Shown piece by piece: positions 41,918-50,270 of a stretch of DNA of 64,000 nt. The translations under genes and the position numbers were made by a program. Under the pieces are notes generated by a model. The model was not told where the DNA came from. It saw nothing but the letters and a program-made list of their open reading frames with translations, and made no database searches. The stretch spans positions 310,001-374,000 of the forward strand of contig NZ_FWFU01000003.1 in assembly GCF_900172255.1 (NCBI RefSeq), in the 5' to 3' direction. How positions within the stretch are numbered: the stretch's first letter is position 1; every line of letters begins with the position of its first letter. The DNA is from Roseovarius halotolerans (lineage in GTDB: Bacteria; Pseudomonadota; Alphaproteobacteria; Rhodobacterales; Rhodobacteraceae).

Positions 41918-42145
41918 ATGCAAGTCGTTAAATGGGGGAGTTATCTAGCTGTCCGTTTGCCCGCCGAACTTGTGCTTGAACTCGGCTTGAAGGAAGGTGA
42001 TGAGATCGACCTAGTCAAAGACGATGGTGCTGTGCGTGTTCGGCGTAAGCCTCGCGTGGATGAAATCCTCAAAGCACTGAAGCGGTTTCGGGGCAAGCTG
42101 CCCAAGGAGACGCGTATGTGTCGCGACGCGGTGCATGAACGCTGA
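41918..42145 (+). CDS. AbrB/MazE-type antitoxin
   Basis: 75 aa, starting MQVVKWGSYLAVRLPAELV, the swapped-hairpin AbrB fold with KWGxSxAVRLP signature, followed by LGLKEGDEIDLVKDDGAVRVRR. Antitoxins of this kind normally overlap a downstream PIN-domain toxin gene. Here the downstream frame begins at 42135, 11 bp inside this gene, but is broken (see pseudogene). The GAGAGGA before the ATG is a good ribosome-binding site, so the antitoxin is probably still made. Confidence 0.8.
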   Translation: MQVVKWGSYLAVRLPAELVLELGLKEGDEIDLVKDDGAVRVRRKPRVDEILKALKRFRGKLPKETRMCRDAVHER

Positions 42146-42465
42146 GTCCGCAGATGCGAATGCCGTTTTCTACCTAATTGCAGACGATCTCCCGGACCGG
42201 TGTCCAGGTGCTGAACGCAGGGGTATTTAAGTGTCGGATGAATGCAGGGTTCAGCCGGGAGGACACCGCATCCATTCTTCTGGCACGTCATGACAGGGCT
42301 GTTTTCCGAAAGACCAAGCCACTCGACGCTTTCGAGCTGCGATCTACACTTGCCTCAAGCATCTGGTCGAAACGCTGTCAGTTGGGCAATATCCAAGAGT
42401 GGCACAAATTGGGTTGCGCTAAGCGCGGTTCGTGTGCCATTGACTTATACGTCAGCGAAGCATAA
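42135..42465 (+). pseudogene. Decayed PIN-domain toxin (VapC-like)
   Basis: Starting at ATG 42135, overlapping the antitoxin, the frame reads MNAESADANAVFYLIADD, which parallels the D-x-N-x-V-x-Y-L-I opening of PIN toxins, and ends at a stop after 31 codons. A shifted frame from about 42178 contains ISRTGVQVLNA, matching the I-S-x-Q-V-L-N-E-F block expected next, then degenerates. The pattern indicates an inactivated toxin gene with at least one frameshift. Similarity is short, so this call is moderate. Confidence 0.45.
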
Positions 42466-42478
42466 ATGGTAACCTAGA

Positions 42479-42820
42479 ATGACACGATTGCAGACGGTGG
42501 TGGAACTGCCCGAATTCCAAAGGCGCGCCAAAGCAATCATGTCGGAACAAGAGCGCGAGGCTGCAATCAACTACATTGCCGGTAATCCTGATGATGGGGT
42601 TTCTCTCGGCGGCGGGCTTCGAAAGATTCGCATCCCAAGAGTTGGGGGCGGCAAGAGCGGCGGTTTCAGGACGTTGTATGTATTTGGCGGGAACCATATG
42701 CCGATCTTTTTGATCACGGTCTTTGCCAAGAACGAAAAGGCCAACCTGTCCAAGGCTGAACAAGCCGCGGCAGTCGAAATGAGCAAAGCGCTTGTCGCAA
42801 GATATGGAGACGCAACATGA
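42479..42820 (+). CDS. RelE/HigB-like toxin
   Basis: 113 aa, starting MTRLQTVVELPEFQRRAKAIMS. It contains DDGVSLGGGLRKIRIPRVGGGKSGGFRTLY followed by IFLITVFAKNEKANLS, typical of the HigB2/RelE-ParE superfamily in which a KNEKxNLS motif ends the fold. These are ribosome-dependent mRNA endonucleases. The toxin precedes its antitoxin, as in HigBA, and overlaps it by ATGA. Key Arg and Lys residues are present. Expected function: plasmid addiction. Confidence 0.88.
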   Translation: MTRLQTVVELPEFQRRAKAIMSEQEREAAINYIAGNPDDGVSLGGGLRKIRIPRVGGGKSGGFRTLYVFGGNHMPIFLITVFAKNEKANLSKAEQAAAVEMSKALVARYGDAT

Positions 42821-43110
42821 CTGCATTTGAATCGGTGTCGAAAGGCCTGGAAGAGGCCTTGGCATTCGCAGATGGAAACATGACGGCCGCCAAGGTCCAT
42901 GAGGTATCCGTTGTCGATGTCGATGTGGCCGAAGTTCGCCAAAGAACTGGTCTCTCACAGGCTGAATTCGCCCGAAGCATAGGAGTAGCAAAGGGCACGC
43001 TCTTGAACTGGGAACATGGGCGTCGACACCCGACGGGCCCTGCTCAAGTCCTGCTGGCCTTGATCGCAAAGAAGCCATCGGTCGTGCAGGATCTGCTGCG
43101 AGGCGCTTGA
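42817..43110 (+). CDS. HTH antitoxin of the RelE/HigB-like pair
   Basis: 97 aa. C-terminal XRE-type HTH (VRQRTGLSQAEFARSIGVAKGTLLNWEHGRR) preceded by a helical segment (ALAFADGNMTAAKVHEV). Resembles HigA/NadS antitoxins. Translationally coupled to the toxin by ATGA at 42817-42820. Would bind and repress its own promoter near 42470; no obvious palindrome could be read there. Confidence 0.88.
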   Translation: MTAFESVSKGLEEALAFADGNMTAAKVHEVSVVDVDVAEVRQRTGLSQAEFARSIGVAKGTLLNWEHGRRHPTGPAQVLLALIAKKPSVVQDLLRGA

Positions 43111-43239
43111 TCTGTGGTGCTAGGTGATATCCCTTTGACGCTCCTTTCGAAGATACGATCAATGAAGCCTGCAGATTGCTGAGCTCGCGAACGGGGTGAG
43201 CGATATCTCATTGGTTATGGGATAACGTTGCTCTCTAAA

Positions 43240-44124
43240 CTACTCCAACAATCCTAGCTTTTCCGCACGTTGCAGCAGCATCCTCACGGAAGAAGGCTGC
43301 CAGCTGGTCCGTCCCCGTGGAGTCCGCTCACGCATGGCTTCCAACCGGTCGCAGATCGCCTGTAGCGTGATATCCGGGTCCGAACCTTTGATGGCCGCAA
43401 CAATCGCAGGCAGGCGATCGTCGGTTTCGCGGCGCCCGGCGCGGGCCAGCACCTCGGTAGGCAGGAAGCCGTCGCGGACATAGGCCTTCACAGCGCGCAG
43501 CAGACGGCTTTGGGTCCAGCGACGCGCCTCGGGCAAGGGGCCGTTGATGATGCGCAGCACGTCCTCCCAAGCCAAGCCGGGTCGCAACCGGCGCACGTGG
43601 GGCACCCAATCCTGCGCGGTCTCGTTGAGGCGCTCCATGTAGCCGTCCTGTCGCGCCAGCCGCACCTTGCGCAGCGCAGCGGGATCCTTGGCGCGTAGCC
43701 CAGGATTGCCACCAACGCGCCCTTTGGCGCGCGCAGAGGCAAGCCCGGCCTTTGTGCGTTCGCGGATCAGAGCGCGCTCGAACTCGGCCGCAGCGCCTAG
43801 AACCTGCAGCGTGAACTTGCCTTGTGGCGATGCCGTGTCGATCGGGTCCTGCAGCGAGCGGAAGAAAGCCCCCTTGGCCTCCAGACGCTCAATCACCTCA
43901 AGAAGGTGCGACAGCGACCGCGCGAGCCGATCGATTCGCACGACGACCAACGTGTCGCCGCTCTGGACACGTTCGAGCACCCGCGCGAGCACCGGCCGCG
44001 CACGATTGCCACCTGAGGCGTGTTCTTCGAATATCTCGACGCAACCCGCAGCTTGCATGGCCTCAGACTGGGGCAGGGGGGTCTGATCCTCTGTGGAAAC
44101 GCGGGCATAGCCTATCAGGGGCAT
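43240..44124 (-). CDS. Serine recombinase (resolvase/invertase family)
   Basis: 294 aa. The catalytic N-terminal domain starts IGYARVSTEDQ with nucleophile Ser10, and has VVVRIDRLARSLSHLLEVI and GKFTLQVLGAAAEFERALIRERT as in Tn3-type resolvases. The C-terminal ~150 residues are longer than the usual HTH tail and include a Trp-rich part (GRTSWQPSSVRMLLQRA). It would resolve plasmid multimers or cointegrates. The 225-bp upstream gap (44125-44349) should hold the res site; CGTTTGTAAACG at 44168-44179 is nearly palindromic, but I could not define the full site. Confidence 0.85.
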   Translation of the reverse strand: MPLIGYARVSTEDQTPLPQSEAMQAAGCVEIFEEHASGGNRARPVLARVLERVQSGDTLVVVRIDRLARSLSHLLEVIERLEAKGAFFRSLQDPIDTASPQGKFTLQVLGAAAEFERALIRERTKAGLASARAKGRVGGNPGLRAKDPAALRKVRLARQDGYMERLNETAQDWVPHVRRLRPGLAWEDVLRIINGPLPEARRWTQSRLLRAVKAYVRDGFLPTEVLARAGRRETDDRLPAIVAAIKGSDPDITLQAICDRLEAMRERTPRGRTSWQPSSVRMLLQRAEKLGLLE

Positions 44125-44349
44125 GAAATCGGGCCGTTTGCAATTTTAGGTATCGCTACTAAACGACCGTTTGTAAACGAATGCAAGCAAGTGTTCTCTC
44201 GTTGTGCTGATGCACAATCCCTTGGCTTCCTTGCGCTGAGCGCGATCTGAGAGGTTCCGCCGGCGATCGCGCGCGCATACTATATAAAGAGCATGGGCAA
44301 TGGCCACAAACCGCTTGGGTAATGTGCATAATATTAGTATTCTGCGCAT

Positions 44350-45417
44350 ATGAAGCCGCAAACATCTACTTTTATTGATGACTTCGATGACCCTCTCATC
44401 ACTACCGAGGGGGATGAGGAGGCTCACGAAGAAGACCTTTGGTTTCTGCCCGGGCCGCTCGACGAAGAACCGGATGACCTGCCTCCTGGGCCACGGGCTG
44501 AACCGCCTGATACCGCGGTCATCGACGATTGGGCGAAAGCAGAGGGGGTTCATGCTGCGCGGCTAGCAAAGGTGGCTGGACGCCTGGGTGCTCTGGATGA
44601 CCGATTGCTGCGTGGCCCGGAAGGTTGGCGGCATCGGCTCGCGTTGATCGAGGCGGCGGACCTCAGCTGGTTTGCAGGGGATCGGGTGAGTTCTGATCGT
44701 CTTGCGCTCTGGGTATCAATGCGGTTGTCAAGCGTGCAGGATAATCCGGAAGCGCTGGCTCGGGTCGGATGGGCCGTTCGGCGCCTGACGAATGGTCCCG
44801 GCCCGATAATCGATTTTTCGGCCTTCCTTGACCGCCGCGATCCCGAGAACATCGAGGATGTTGCCGAGCGTTTCGAAGATCGCGCTGGCGGATGGCTGGA
44901 CGTGATAACGGCAGCGGCCGAACTACACCCGATCACCCGCGCTTGCATGGGTTTTCATCTCTGGAGCCTCGCGGGCCTAGGCCAGCATGGCGACCGGATG
45001 GAAGCCGCGGTCACGGCAGCACGCATTGCGGCCAGCGAGGGCAGGGGAGCAGTCTTTGCGCCTCTGGCCATAGGCGGAGCCGTAGGGCTGCGCGCCGCTG
45101 GCGAATCTAGAGAGCGTCTGGCTCGATGGCTCGATGGTATGGAGAGCGCCATTCTCAGCGCGATGCGCCATTTGGACGATATTGAGAGATGGTCGGCGCG
45201 GGTTGCAAGCGTGACGGCCCCGTTGTCCGGCCGGACTCCGCCGGCCCTGTGTCATACGCTGACCGAATGGCCGTTAGTCTCTGCTCCGATGGCGGAAGCC
45301 CTCACTGGTTTCAGCCGCGCTGCTGTGCAACGAAATCTGGCATGGATGCAAACTCATGGGCTGATCCGTGAAGTGACCGGACAGGGACGGTTTCGGATGT
45401 GGCGGGCGATGCCTTAA
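44350..45417 (+). CDS. Hypothetical protein with C-terminal winged helix
   Basis: 355 aa, diverging from the recombinase gene. The first 60 residues are acidic and Pro-rich (EEDLWFLPGPLDEEPDD). The middle is helical (GWRHRLALIEAADLSWFAGDRVSSDRLALWVSMR), and the end looks like a winged helix: MAEALTGFSRAAVQRNLAWM then HGLIREVTGQGRFRMW. Such architecture is known from alphaproteobacterial DUF1612/RHE_PE00001-like proteins, a tentative link. It could regulate the divergent recombinase or be a Fic-like accessory regulator; no catalytic motif is seen. Confidence 0.5.
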   Translation: MKPQTSTFIDDFDDPLITTEGDEEAHEEDLWFLPGPLDEEPDDLPPGPRAEPPDTAVIDDWAKAEGVHAARLAKVAGRLGALDDRLLRGPEGWRHRLALIEAADLSWFAGDRVSSDRLALWVSMRLSSVQDNPEALARVGWAVRRLTNGPGPIIDFSAFLDRRDPENIEDVAERFEDRAGGWLDVITAAAELHPITRACMGFHLWSLAGLGQHGDRMEAAVTAARIAASEGRGAVFAPLAIGGAVGLRAAGESRERLARWLDGMESAILSAMRHLDDIERWSARVASVTAPLSGRTPPALCHTLTEWPLVSAPMAEALTGFSRAAVQRNLAWMQTHGLIREVTGQGRFRMWRAMP

Positions 45418-45882
45418 ATCATCTTGAAAGCAACTATAAGGCTGCGTGCGGAATACTTGTCGGGAACATCGTGAATGCCTCAAAATGGAGAAACCGAACT
45501 TGGCGTCTCTAGAAAGAGCGGGGCTCCGATCCGAACCGTAATGTCGAAACGGTGCATACGGTAGTTGTGTTTGCCCTTTTGAAGCTAGCCCTCGGGCTTC
45601 GAGCGTGCCGCGTGGCAGCGAGGGACCGTCGTTCGGCACAACGAGCAAGCGTTACGGCTACTGAGATGCGGATCGCCTTCTGGACAGCCACATCATTGCA
45701 GACAGGGTGGATGTCGGCTTGCCGAAAGCCGAGCTAGGCGTATCGCGAACACACGGCAGATTCGGCTTCATGGGATTGCAGCGTCGACACGCCAAACTCA
45801 CTTTTAAGCAAACAAGAACTAATAAGAGTGAGGTGTTTTGAAAGGATGGAAACGTTGACAGAATGGTTTCCGTAATACATTT
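45418..45882. other. Gene-free boundary stretch before the copper island
   Basis: No convincing gene. Short frames on both strands (45274-45648 minus, 45509-45691 minus, 45552-45737 plus) have shadow-like composition. An inverted repeat GGAAAC-N12-GTTTCC lies at 45848-45871 immediately ahead of the first copper-island gene and encloses a TTGACA, so it may be an operator. This is a likely junction of the island with the plasmid backbone. Confidence 0.4.
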
Positions 45883-46290
45883 ATGTTTATCATGAGGATT
45901 GGGCTCACCATTTCAAGATTGCGTCAGATGGTGCTTGGTATCATCTGTGTTCTTGCATTGGCTACAGTTCCGCCGTCTGCGCTACATGCTCAGATGGGTG
46001 GACATGGTGAGCCCATTGGCATTGAGCATACCGCCGAAACAATGTCTAAATTAAGCGGCATTGGCCACGAGCATTCCGTTGCAACTCATTGTGATGAACG
46101 CGGAGGCGTTTCCAACGCGGATGACAACCATGGCGGCATTCAATGCTGCAGCGGCTTATGCTTTTCGGGTGTTCTTGAAGAAAGCGACGTGATCCGATCG
46201 CGCGACAAACCAAACGCGCGTTTCATGGCTATCGACCGCCTGATCATATCGTTCGATCCGGACAGCCCTCAACGCCCACCACGAGTCTGA
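45883..46290 (+). CDS. Exported His/Cys-containing protein of the copper island
   Basis: 135 aa (from 45883; an ATG at 45892 is an alternative and neither has a clear Shine-Dalgarno). A signal peptide (MVLGIICVLALATVPPSALHAQ) is followed by a mature part with many His (GGHGEPIGIEHTAE, GHEHSVATH) and Cys (CDERGG, QCCSGLC), suggesting periplasmic metal binding. I do not know its family. It starts a plus-strand run of copper genes and is preceded by an inverted repeat. Function inferred from composition and context. Confidence 0.5.
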   Translation: MFIMRIGLTISRLRQMVLGIICVLALATVPPSALHAQMGGHGEPIGIEHTAETMSKLSGIGHEHSVATHCDERGGVSNADDNHGGIQCCSGLCFSGVLEESDVIRSRDKPNARFMAIDRLIISFDPDSPQRPPRV

Positions 46291-46373
46291 CTTAGTCGCT
46301 GATCCGTAATGCGGATCATCTGAGTGTGCCTGTATTGCATGCTCGAATTGATCAATAAGTCAGGTCCAAAATA

Positions 46374-46595
46374 ATGAAAATTCATATCTCTATGGGCGCT
46401 GCTGCGCTCCTGCTTGGGGCGTGCGCCTCTGAGCCCACGCCGCTTCCGAACGTTGCCAGCCAACAGGCTACGGTCAATGGCACCATCTCGTCTCCATTGT
46501 CTTACAGAAATCCTCTGGCCGGGTACACGTATCGCGGCCCAACTGGCCCGCGCGATTGGCGCGAGGTCAACGAAGAGCAATCGGAGGCAAACTGA
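46374..46595 (+). CDS. Small lipoprotein
   Basis: 73 aa. A signal peptide ends in the lipobox LLLGAC (Cys16), predicting a lipid-anchored protein. The mature region is short and includes NPLAGYTYRGPTGPRDWREVNEEQ. It overlaps the TolC-like gene (TGATG at 46593-46597), so it is probably a co-translated accessory of that efflux protein. Similar small lipoproteins precede TolC-like genes in copper operons of alphaproteobacteria; the role is unknown. Confidence 0.7.
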   Translation: MKIHISMGAAALLLGACASEPTPLPNVASQQATVNGTISSPLSYRNPLAGYTYRGPTGPRDWREVNEEQSEAN

Positions 46596-48055
46596 TGGTT
46601 ATGACGAGACTTGCACTTGCGCTTGGTCTGCCGCTGACACTGGCAGCGTGCGCGACGGCTATTCCAGATGCCTACACGGATCAGAAGGCAGGGTTCGCAA
46701 ACGTGTCGAGCCAGACTGCAGCAGCGATAGGTAAAAGAACGGCCTTCGCACAGACCCAAGCGGAGAACGCGGAACTGAAAAAGCAGGTTCATGCGATGAT
46801 CCATCAACGTACGATTTCTGCAGACACCGCGGTGCAGGTCGCGCTCTTGAACAACAAAGGGTTGCAAGCGTCCTATGCCGATGTCGGGCTCTCGGCGGCC
46901 GAGGCCTGGCAGGAGGCGACGCCGGAAAACCCGGTCGTGTCGATCGGAGTGTTGGGTATCGGGGCGGCGGAATTGGGGGCCTACCGGGCGATCGAAGGGT
47001 TGTTTCGCGCGAACATCCTAGACGCGCAGACGCGCAAGCAACGCGTCGCACTGGCCGACGTCAATTTTCGGACAGCGCAGATGAACGCTGTAAACGACAC
47101 ACTTGCGCTTGCCAACCAGACCCGAACCGCGTGGATCAACGCCGTGGCTGCGTTCGAGACGGTCACGTATCTCAAGCGTGCCAAGGCCACATCGGACGCC
47201 GGATCGGAACTTGCGGCCCGGTTGGGCGAGACCGGTGCGCTTAACAAGGCCGGGCAAGCCCGGGAACAGGCGTTCAACGCTGAACTGGCAGGGCAGCTGG
47301 CACAGGCGCGCCTCAACGCAGCCGTAGCCAAGGAAGAGTTGACCCGGCTGATGGGGCTGTGGGGCACCGAAGTGAATTATTACGTGCCCGATGTCCTGCC
47401 GACCCTGCCACGGTCGGTTGGACCGATCACGAACCTGGAGGGCAAAGCCCTTCGAAACCGGTTCGACTTGCGGGTCGCTAAACTGGGGCTTGAAGCGCAG
47501 GCGGCGGCATTCGGGCTGACCGATCAAACGCGGCTTGTGACCGATCTCGAGCTCATCGCTGGTTTCGAAGCAGAGCGGGAAAGAGAGGACGGCAACCTTG
47601 AAACTGAAACCACCCCGCAGATTGAGCTGGAGTTCGCCATTCCGATTTATGACACTGGCAAGGCGCGGATGCGCAAAGCCGAGCTGATGTATCTTCAGGC
47701 AGCAAATGTTCTGGCTGAGCGCGCGGTCAATGTGCGGTCCGAAGCACGTTCTGCCGAGACCGCTTATCACGCATCTTACAAGATTGCGCGTCACTACCGC
47801 GACGTTCTCGTGCCGCTGCGCAAGACCATCGAGGAAGAAGGTCTGCTGTCCTACAACGGCATGATTACCAACACCTTCGAATTGCTCACGGATGTGCGCG
47901 AAAAACTTGGTTCCTCGCTTGAGGCGGCCAATGCCAAGCGTGACTTCTACCTGGCCCAGGCGAACTTGACTGCCGCCATATACGGCGGCGGCGCAGGCGG
48001 AATGGGCGATGGAGAGGGCGTATCACTTGCCGCCGGTGGCGGCGCAGGACACTGA
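46595..48055 (+). CDS. TolC-family outer-membrane lipoprotein
   Basis: About 486 aa from ATG 46595 behind GGAGG. Signal peptide with lipobox LAAC, then the paired long helices of a TolC-family efflux channel (RKQRVALADVNFRTAQMNAV; AFNAELAGQLAQARLNAAVAKEELTRLMGLWG). Ends in a Gly-rich tail (GGGAGGMGDGEGV). No RND pump or membrane-fusion gene accompanies it, unlike CusCBA; the next gene is a multicopper oxidase. It may export copper or anchor the oxidase. Extra-long open frame from 46556 is not used. Confidence 0.82.
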   Translation: MVMTRLALALGLPLTLAACATAIPDAYTDQKAGFANVSSQTAAAIGKRTAFAQTQAENAELKKQVHAMIHQRTISADTAVQVALLNNKGLQASYADVGLSAAEAWQEATPENPVVSIGVLGIGAAELGAYRAIEGLFRANILDAQTRKQRVALADVNFRTAQMNAVNDTLALANQTRTAWINAVAAFETVTYLKRAKATSDAGSELAARLGETGALNKAGQAREQAFNAELAGQLAQARLNAAVAKEELTRLMGLWGTEVNYYVPDVLPTLPRSVGPITNLEGKALRNRFDLRVAKLGLEAQAAAFGLTDQTRLVTDLELIAGFEAEREREDGNLETETTPQIELEFAIPIYDTGKARMRKAELMYLQAANVLAERAVNVRSEARSAETAYHASYKIARHYRDVLVPLRKTIEEEGLLSYNGMITNTFELLTDVREKLGSSLEAANAKRDFYLAQANLTAAIYGGGAGGMGDGEGVSLAAGGGAGH

Positions 48056-48067
48056 AAGGAATATGAC

Positions 48068-49426
48068 ATGATCAATCGACGTCAATTACTTGGGGCCGGC
48101 GCCGCAGGAGCGGCACTCGTCTCCTCTCAAGCCTGGGGTAAGACCACAAACATGGGTTTGCCAGAAGCGGCCCAAATGGACAGCGCAGCAACGGCGATTA
48201 CTCCGCGACCCTCGTCGGGGCCGGATTACAATCCTGTCGTGACGCTCAACGGCTGGACCTTGCCGCACCGCATGAATGGTGGCGTGAAGGAATTCCACCT
48301 TGTGGCCGAACCTGTTGAGCGCGAGCTTGCCGACGGGATGACCGCACATTTGTGGGGTTACAATGGTCAGTCTACGGGGCCGACGATTGAGGCCGTCGAA
48401 GGCGACAGGGTGCGGATCTACGTGACCAACAAGCTGCCGGAAGCGACTTCAGTTCACTGGCACGGCATGATTCTTCCATCTGGTATGGATGGTGTGGTCG
48501 GCTTGAGTCATCCGGGTATTCCGCCCGGTAAAACATACGTGTACGAGTTTGATCTGATCAAGTCGGGCACCTTCATGTATCACCCGCATGCCGATGAAAT
48601 GACCCAGATGGCAATGGGCATGATGGGGATGTTCGTGGTCCACCCCAAGGACCCGACCTTTATGCCGGTAGACCGCGATTTTCTGATCATGCTGAACGCC
48701 TTCGACATCGATCCGGGGACATATGTGCCGCGCATCATGACGATGACGGATTTCAATCTGTGGACCTGGAATAGCCGGATCTTTCCAGACATCGATCCGC
48801 TAGTTGTAAACCGGGGCGATAAGGTTCGTGTGCGGGTAGGTAATCTCACGATGACGAACCACCCCATTCACATGCACGGCTATGATTTCAAGGTGACCTG
48901 CACCGATGGAGGGTGGGTGCCAGAATCGGCGCAGTGGCCGGAGGTGTCCATCGACATCCCCGTTGGCGCGATGCGGGCATACGAATTCGTGGCGGACCAC
49001 CTGGGCGATTGGGCGATCCACTGCCACAAGTCGCATCACACAATGAACGCGATGGGCCACGACGTGCCCACGTTCATTGGCGTGAACAAGGGGCCGCTGA
49101 CCCAGAAGATCCGCCAGTTCCAGCCGGAATATATGCCAATGGGCACCGCGGGCATGGGGGATATGGGCAAAATGAGCATGGAACTGCCAGATAACACTAT
49201 TCCGATGATGAATGGCTGGGGCCCGCATGGCCCGCTTGAGATGGGGGGCATGTTCTCGGTCGTAAAGGTCCGCGAAGGCATCGGCTCAGACGACTATTCC
49301 GATCCCGGCTGGTACGAGAACCCCCCCGGCGAACAGGCGTATGAATGGACCGGGGAGTTGCCGGAGTTTGCGACCAACAACAGTCCCAAGACCATCCTGA
49401 CGCCGAAAACGACCTCGAAGGGCTGA
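48068..49426 (+). CDS. TAT-exported multicopper oxidase (copper tolerance)
   Basis: 452 aa. Twin-arginine-like signal INRRQLLGAGAAGAALVSS, then copper sites: VHWHG, YHPHADE, PIHMHG and the final HCHKSHHTMNAMGH with the type 1/type 3 Cys-His cluster. It probably oxidises periplasmic Cu(I) to the less toxic Cu(II), or acts on a metal-organic substrate. A Met-rich segment (MGTAGMGDMGKMSMEL) near the end resembles copper-binding insertions of copper oxidases such as PcoA/CueO. A hairpin at 49416-49438 overlaps its stop. Confidence 0.88.
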   Translation: MINRRQLLGAGAAGAALVSSQAWGKTTNMGLPEAAQMDSAATAITPRPSSGPDYNPVVTLNGWTLPHRMNGGVKEFHLVAEPVERELADGMTAHLWGYNGQSTGPTIEAVEGDRVRIYVTNKLPEATSVHWHGMILPSGMDGVVGLSHPGIPPGKTYVYEFDLIKSGTFMYHPHADEMTQMAMGMMGMFVVHPKDPTFMPVDRDFLIMLNAFDIDPGTYVPRIMTMTDFNLWTWNSRIFPDIDPLVVNRGDKVRVRVGNLTMTNHPIHMHGYDFKVTCTDGGWVPESAQWPEVSIDIPVGAMRAYEFVADHLGDWAIHCHKSHHTMNAMGHDVPTFIGVNKGPLTQKIRQFQPEYMPMGTAGMGDMGKMSMELPDNTIPMMNGWGPHGPLEMGGMFSVVKVREGIGSDDYSDPGWYENPPGEQAYEWTGELPEFATNNSPKTILTPKTTSKG

Positions 49427-49438
49427 GACAGCCCTTCG
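49416..49438 (+). terminator. Hairpin at the multicopper oxidase stop codon
   Basis: CGAAGGGCT and AGCCCTTCG pair perfectly around GAGAC, including the TGA stop. No U-tract follows, so it may reduce readthrough into the next gene or stabilise the message. Confidence 0.5.
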
Positions 49439-49471
49439 CTCCTTAAATCAATCAAAACCACAGGAAACCCG

Positions 49472-50227
49472 ATGAAAAACATTCTTTTGACGACAGCGAT
49501 AGCCTTCGCCATGACAACTCCAGTCTTCGCGGCTGGCACCCATTCGGGCGGTCACGGCCACGAAGAGGCGGACGCGAGTCACGGCCATGCCGAAATGGCG
49601 GCAGGCATGCCTGGCAAGGCGGAGGACGTGACCCGTACCATCGACGTGTCCATGCGCGAGACCGACGAAGGCACGATGATCTTCGAACCCGCCAAATTCG
49701 AATTCGAGCAAGGTGAGACGATCCGCTTCAACGTCATGAACAAAGGCGAGATCGAACATGAGTTCGTGATCGACGATGTCGAGGGCAATGCCAAGCACAA
49801 GGAAATGATGGCGGCCATGGACATGGAACACGACGACCCGAACTCCGTACGTCTTGACGAGGGTAAATCCGGCGAGGTCATCTGGACCTTCTCAAAGGCG
49901 GGCACATTCGAATTCGCGTGCCTGATCCCGGGACATTATGAATCCGGCATGCACGGCCCGATCACCGTGAGCGAAACGTCCACCCAAGATGAATTGGTTC
50001 AGGCACAGGCCGAGATCGAATACACTCAAGGGACTATCAAGAAGGTCGATGCCGAGGGTGGAAAGGTGACTATCAAACACGGACCGCTCGTCAACCTCGA
50101 CATGCCCTCGATGACGATGGTGTTCCGCGCCGACCCAGACATGATCGCGCGGATGTCCGAAGGTCAGGACATTGAATTTGTCGCCGAGCCGGTAAAGGGA
50201 AAGCTCACCGTGACTCAGATGAAATAG
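49472..50227 (+). CDS. Cupredoxin-CusF fusion protein, periplasmic
   Basis: 251 aa. A signal peptide is followed by a His/Met-rich stretch (GTHSGGHGHEEADASHGHAE). A cupredoxin domain then spans ~50-160 with the copper site in IEHEFVIDD and FACLIPGHYESGM (Cys, His, Met ligands). The last ~75 residues match CusF: GTIKKVDAEGGKVTIKHGPL and LDMPSMTMVFRADP, with the Met and Trp/His Cu(I) ligands partly recognisable. The combination suggests a periplasmic copper carrier able to bind Cu(I) and Cu(II) and hand it to the oxidase next door. Confidence 0.85.
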   Translation: MKNILLTTAIAFAMTTPVFAAGTHSGGHGHEEADASHGHAEMAAGMPGKAEDVTRTIDVSMRETDEGTMIFEPAKFEFEQGETIRFNVMNKGEIEHEFVIDDVEGNAKHKEMMAAMDMEHDDPNSVRLDEGKSGEVIWTFSKAGTFEFACLIPGHYESGMHGPITVSETSTQDELVQAQAEIEYTQGTIKKVDAEGGKVTIKHGPLVNLDMPSMTMVFRADPDMIARMSEGQDIEFVAEPVKGKLTVTQMK

Positions 50228-50240
50228 AGCTTCGGAACTT

Positions 50241-50264
50241 CCGGGTGGCGCTGCCGCCACCTGG
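50241..50264. terminator. Hairpin between convergent genes
   Basis: GGTGGC and GCCACC around six bases, extended by nearly complementary flanks, in the 43-bp gap between the convergent cupredoxin and glutaredoxin genes. Probably a bidirectional terminator, but there is no clear T-run. Confidence 0.4.
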
Positions 50265-50270
50265 ACGCCG

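Noticed and set aside
45274-45737. Frames on both strands at the island boundary
   Set aside because: No ribosome-binding sites or motifs; one overlaps the HTH protein gene antisense.
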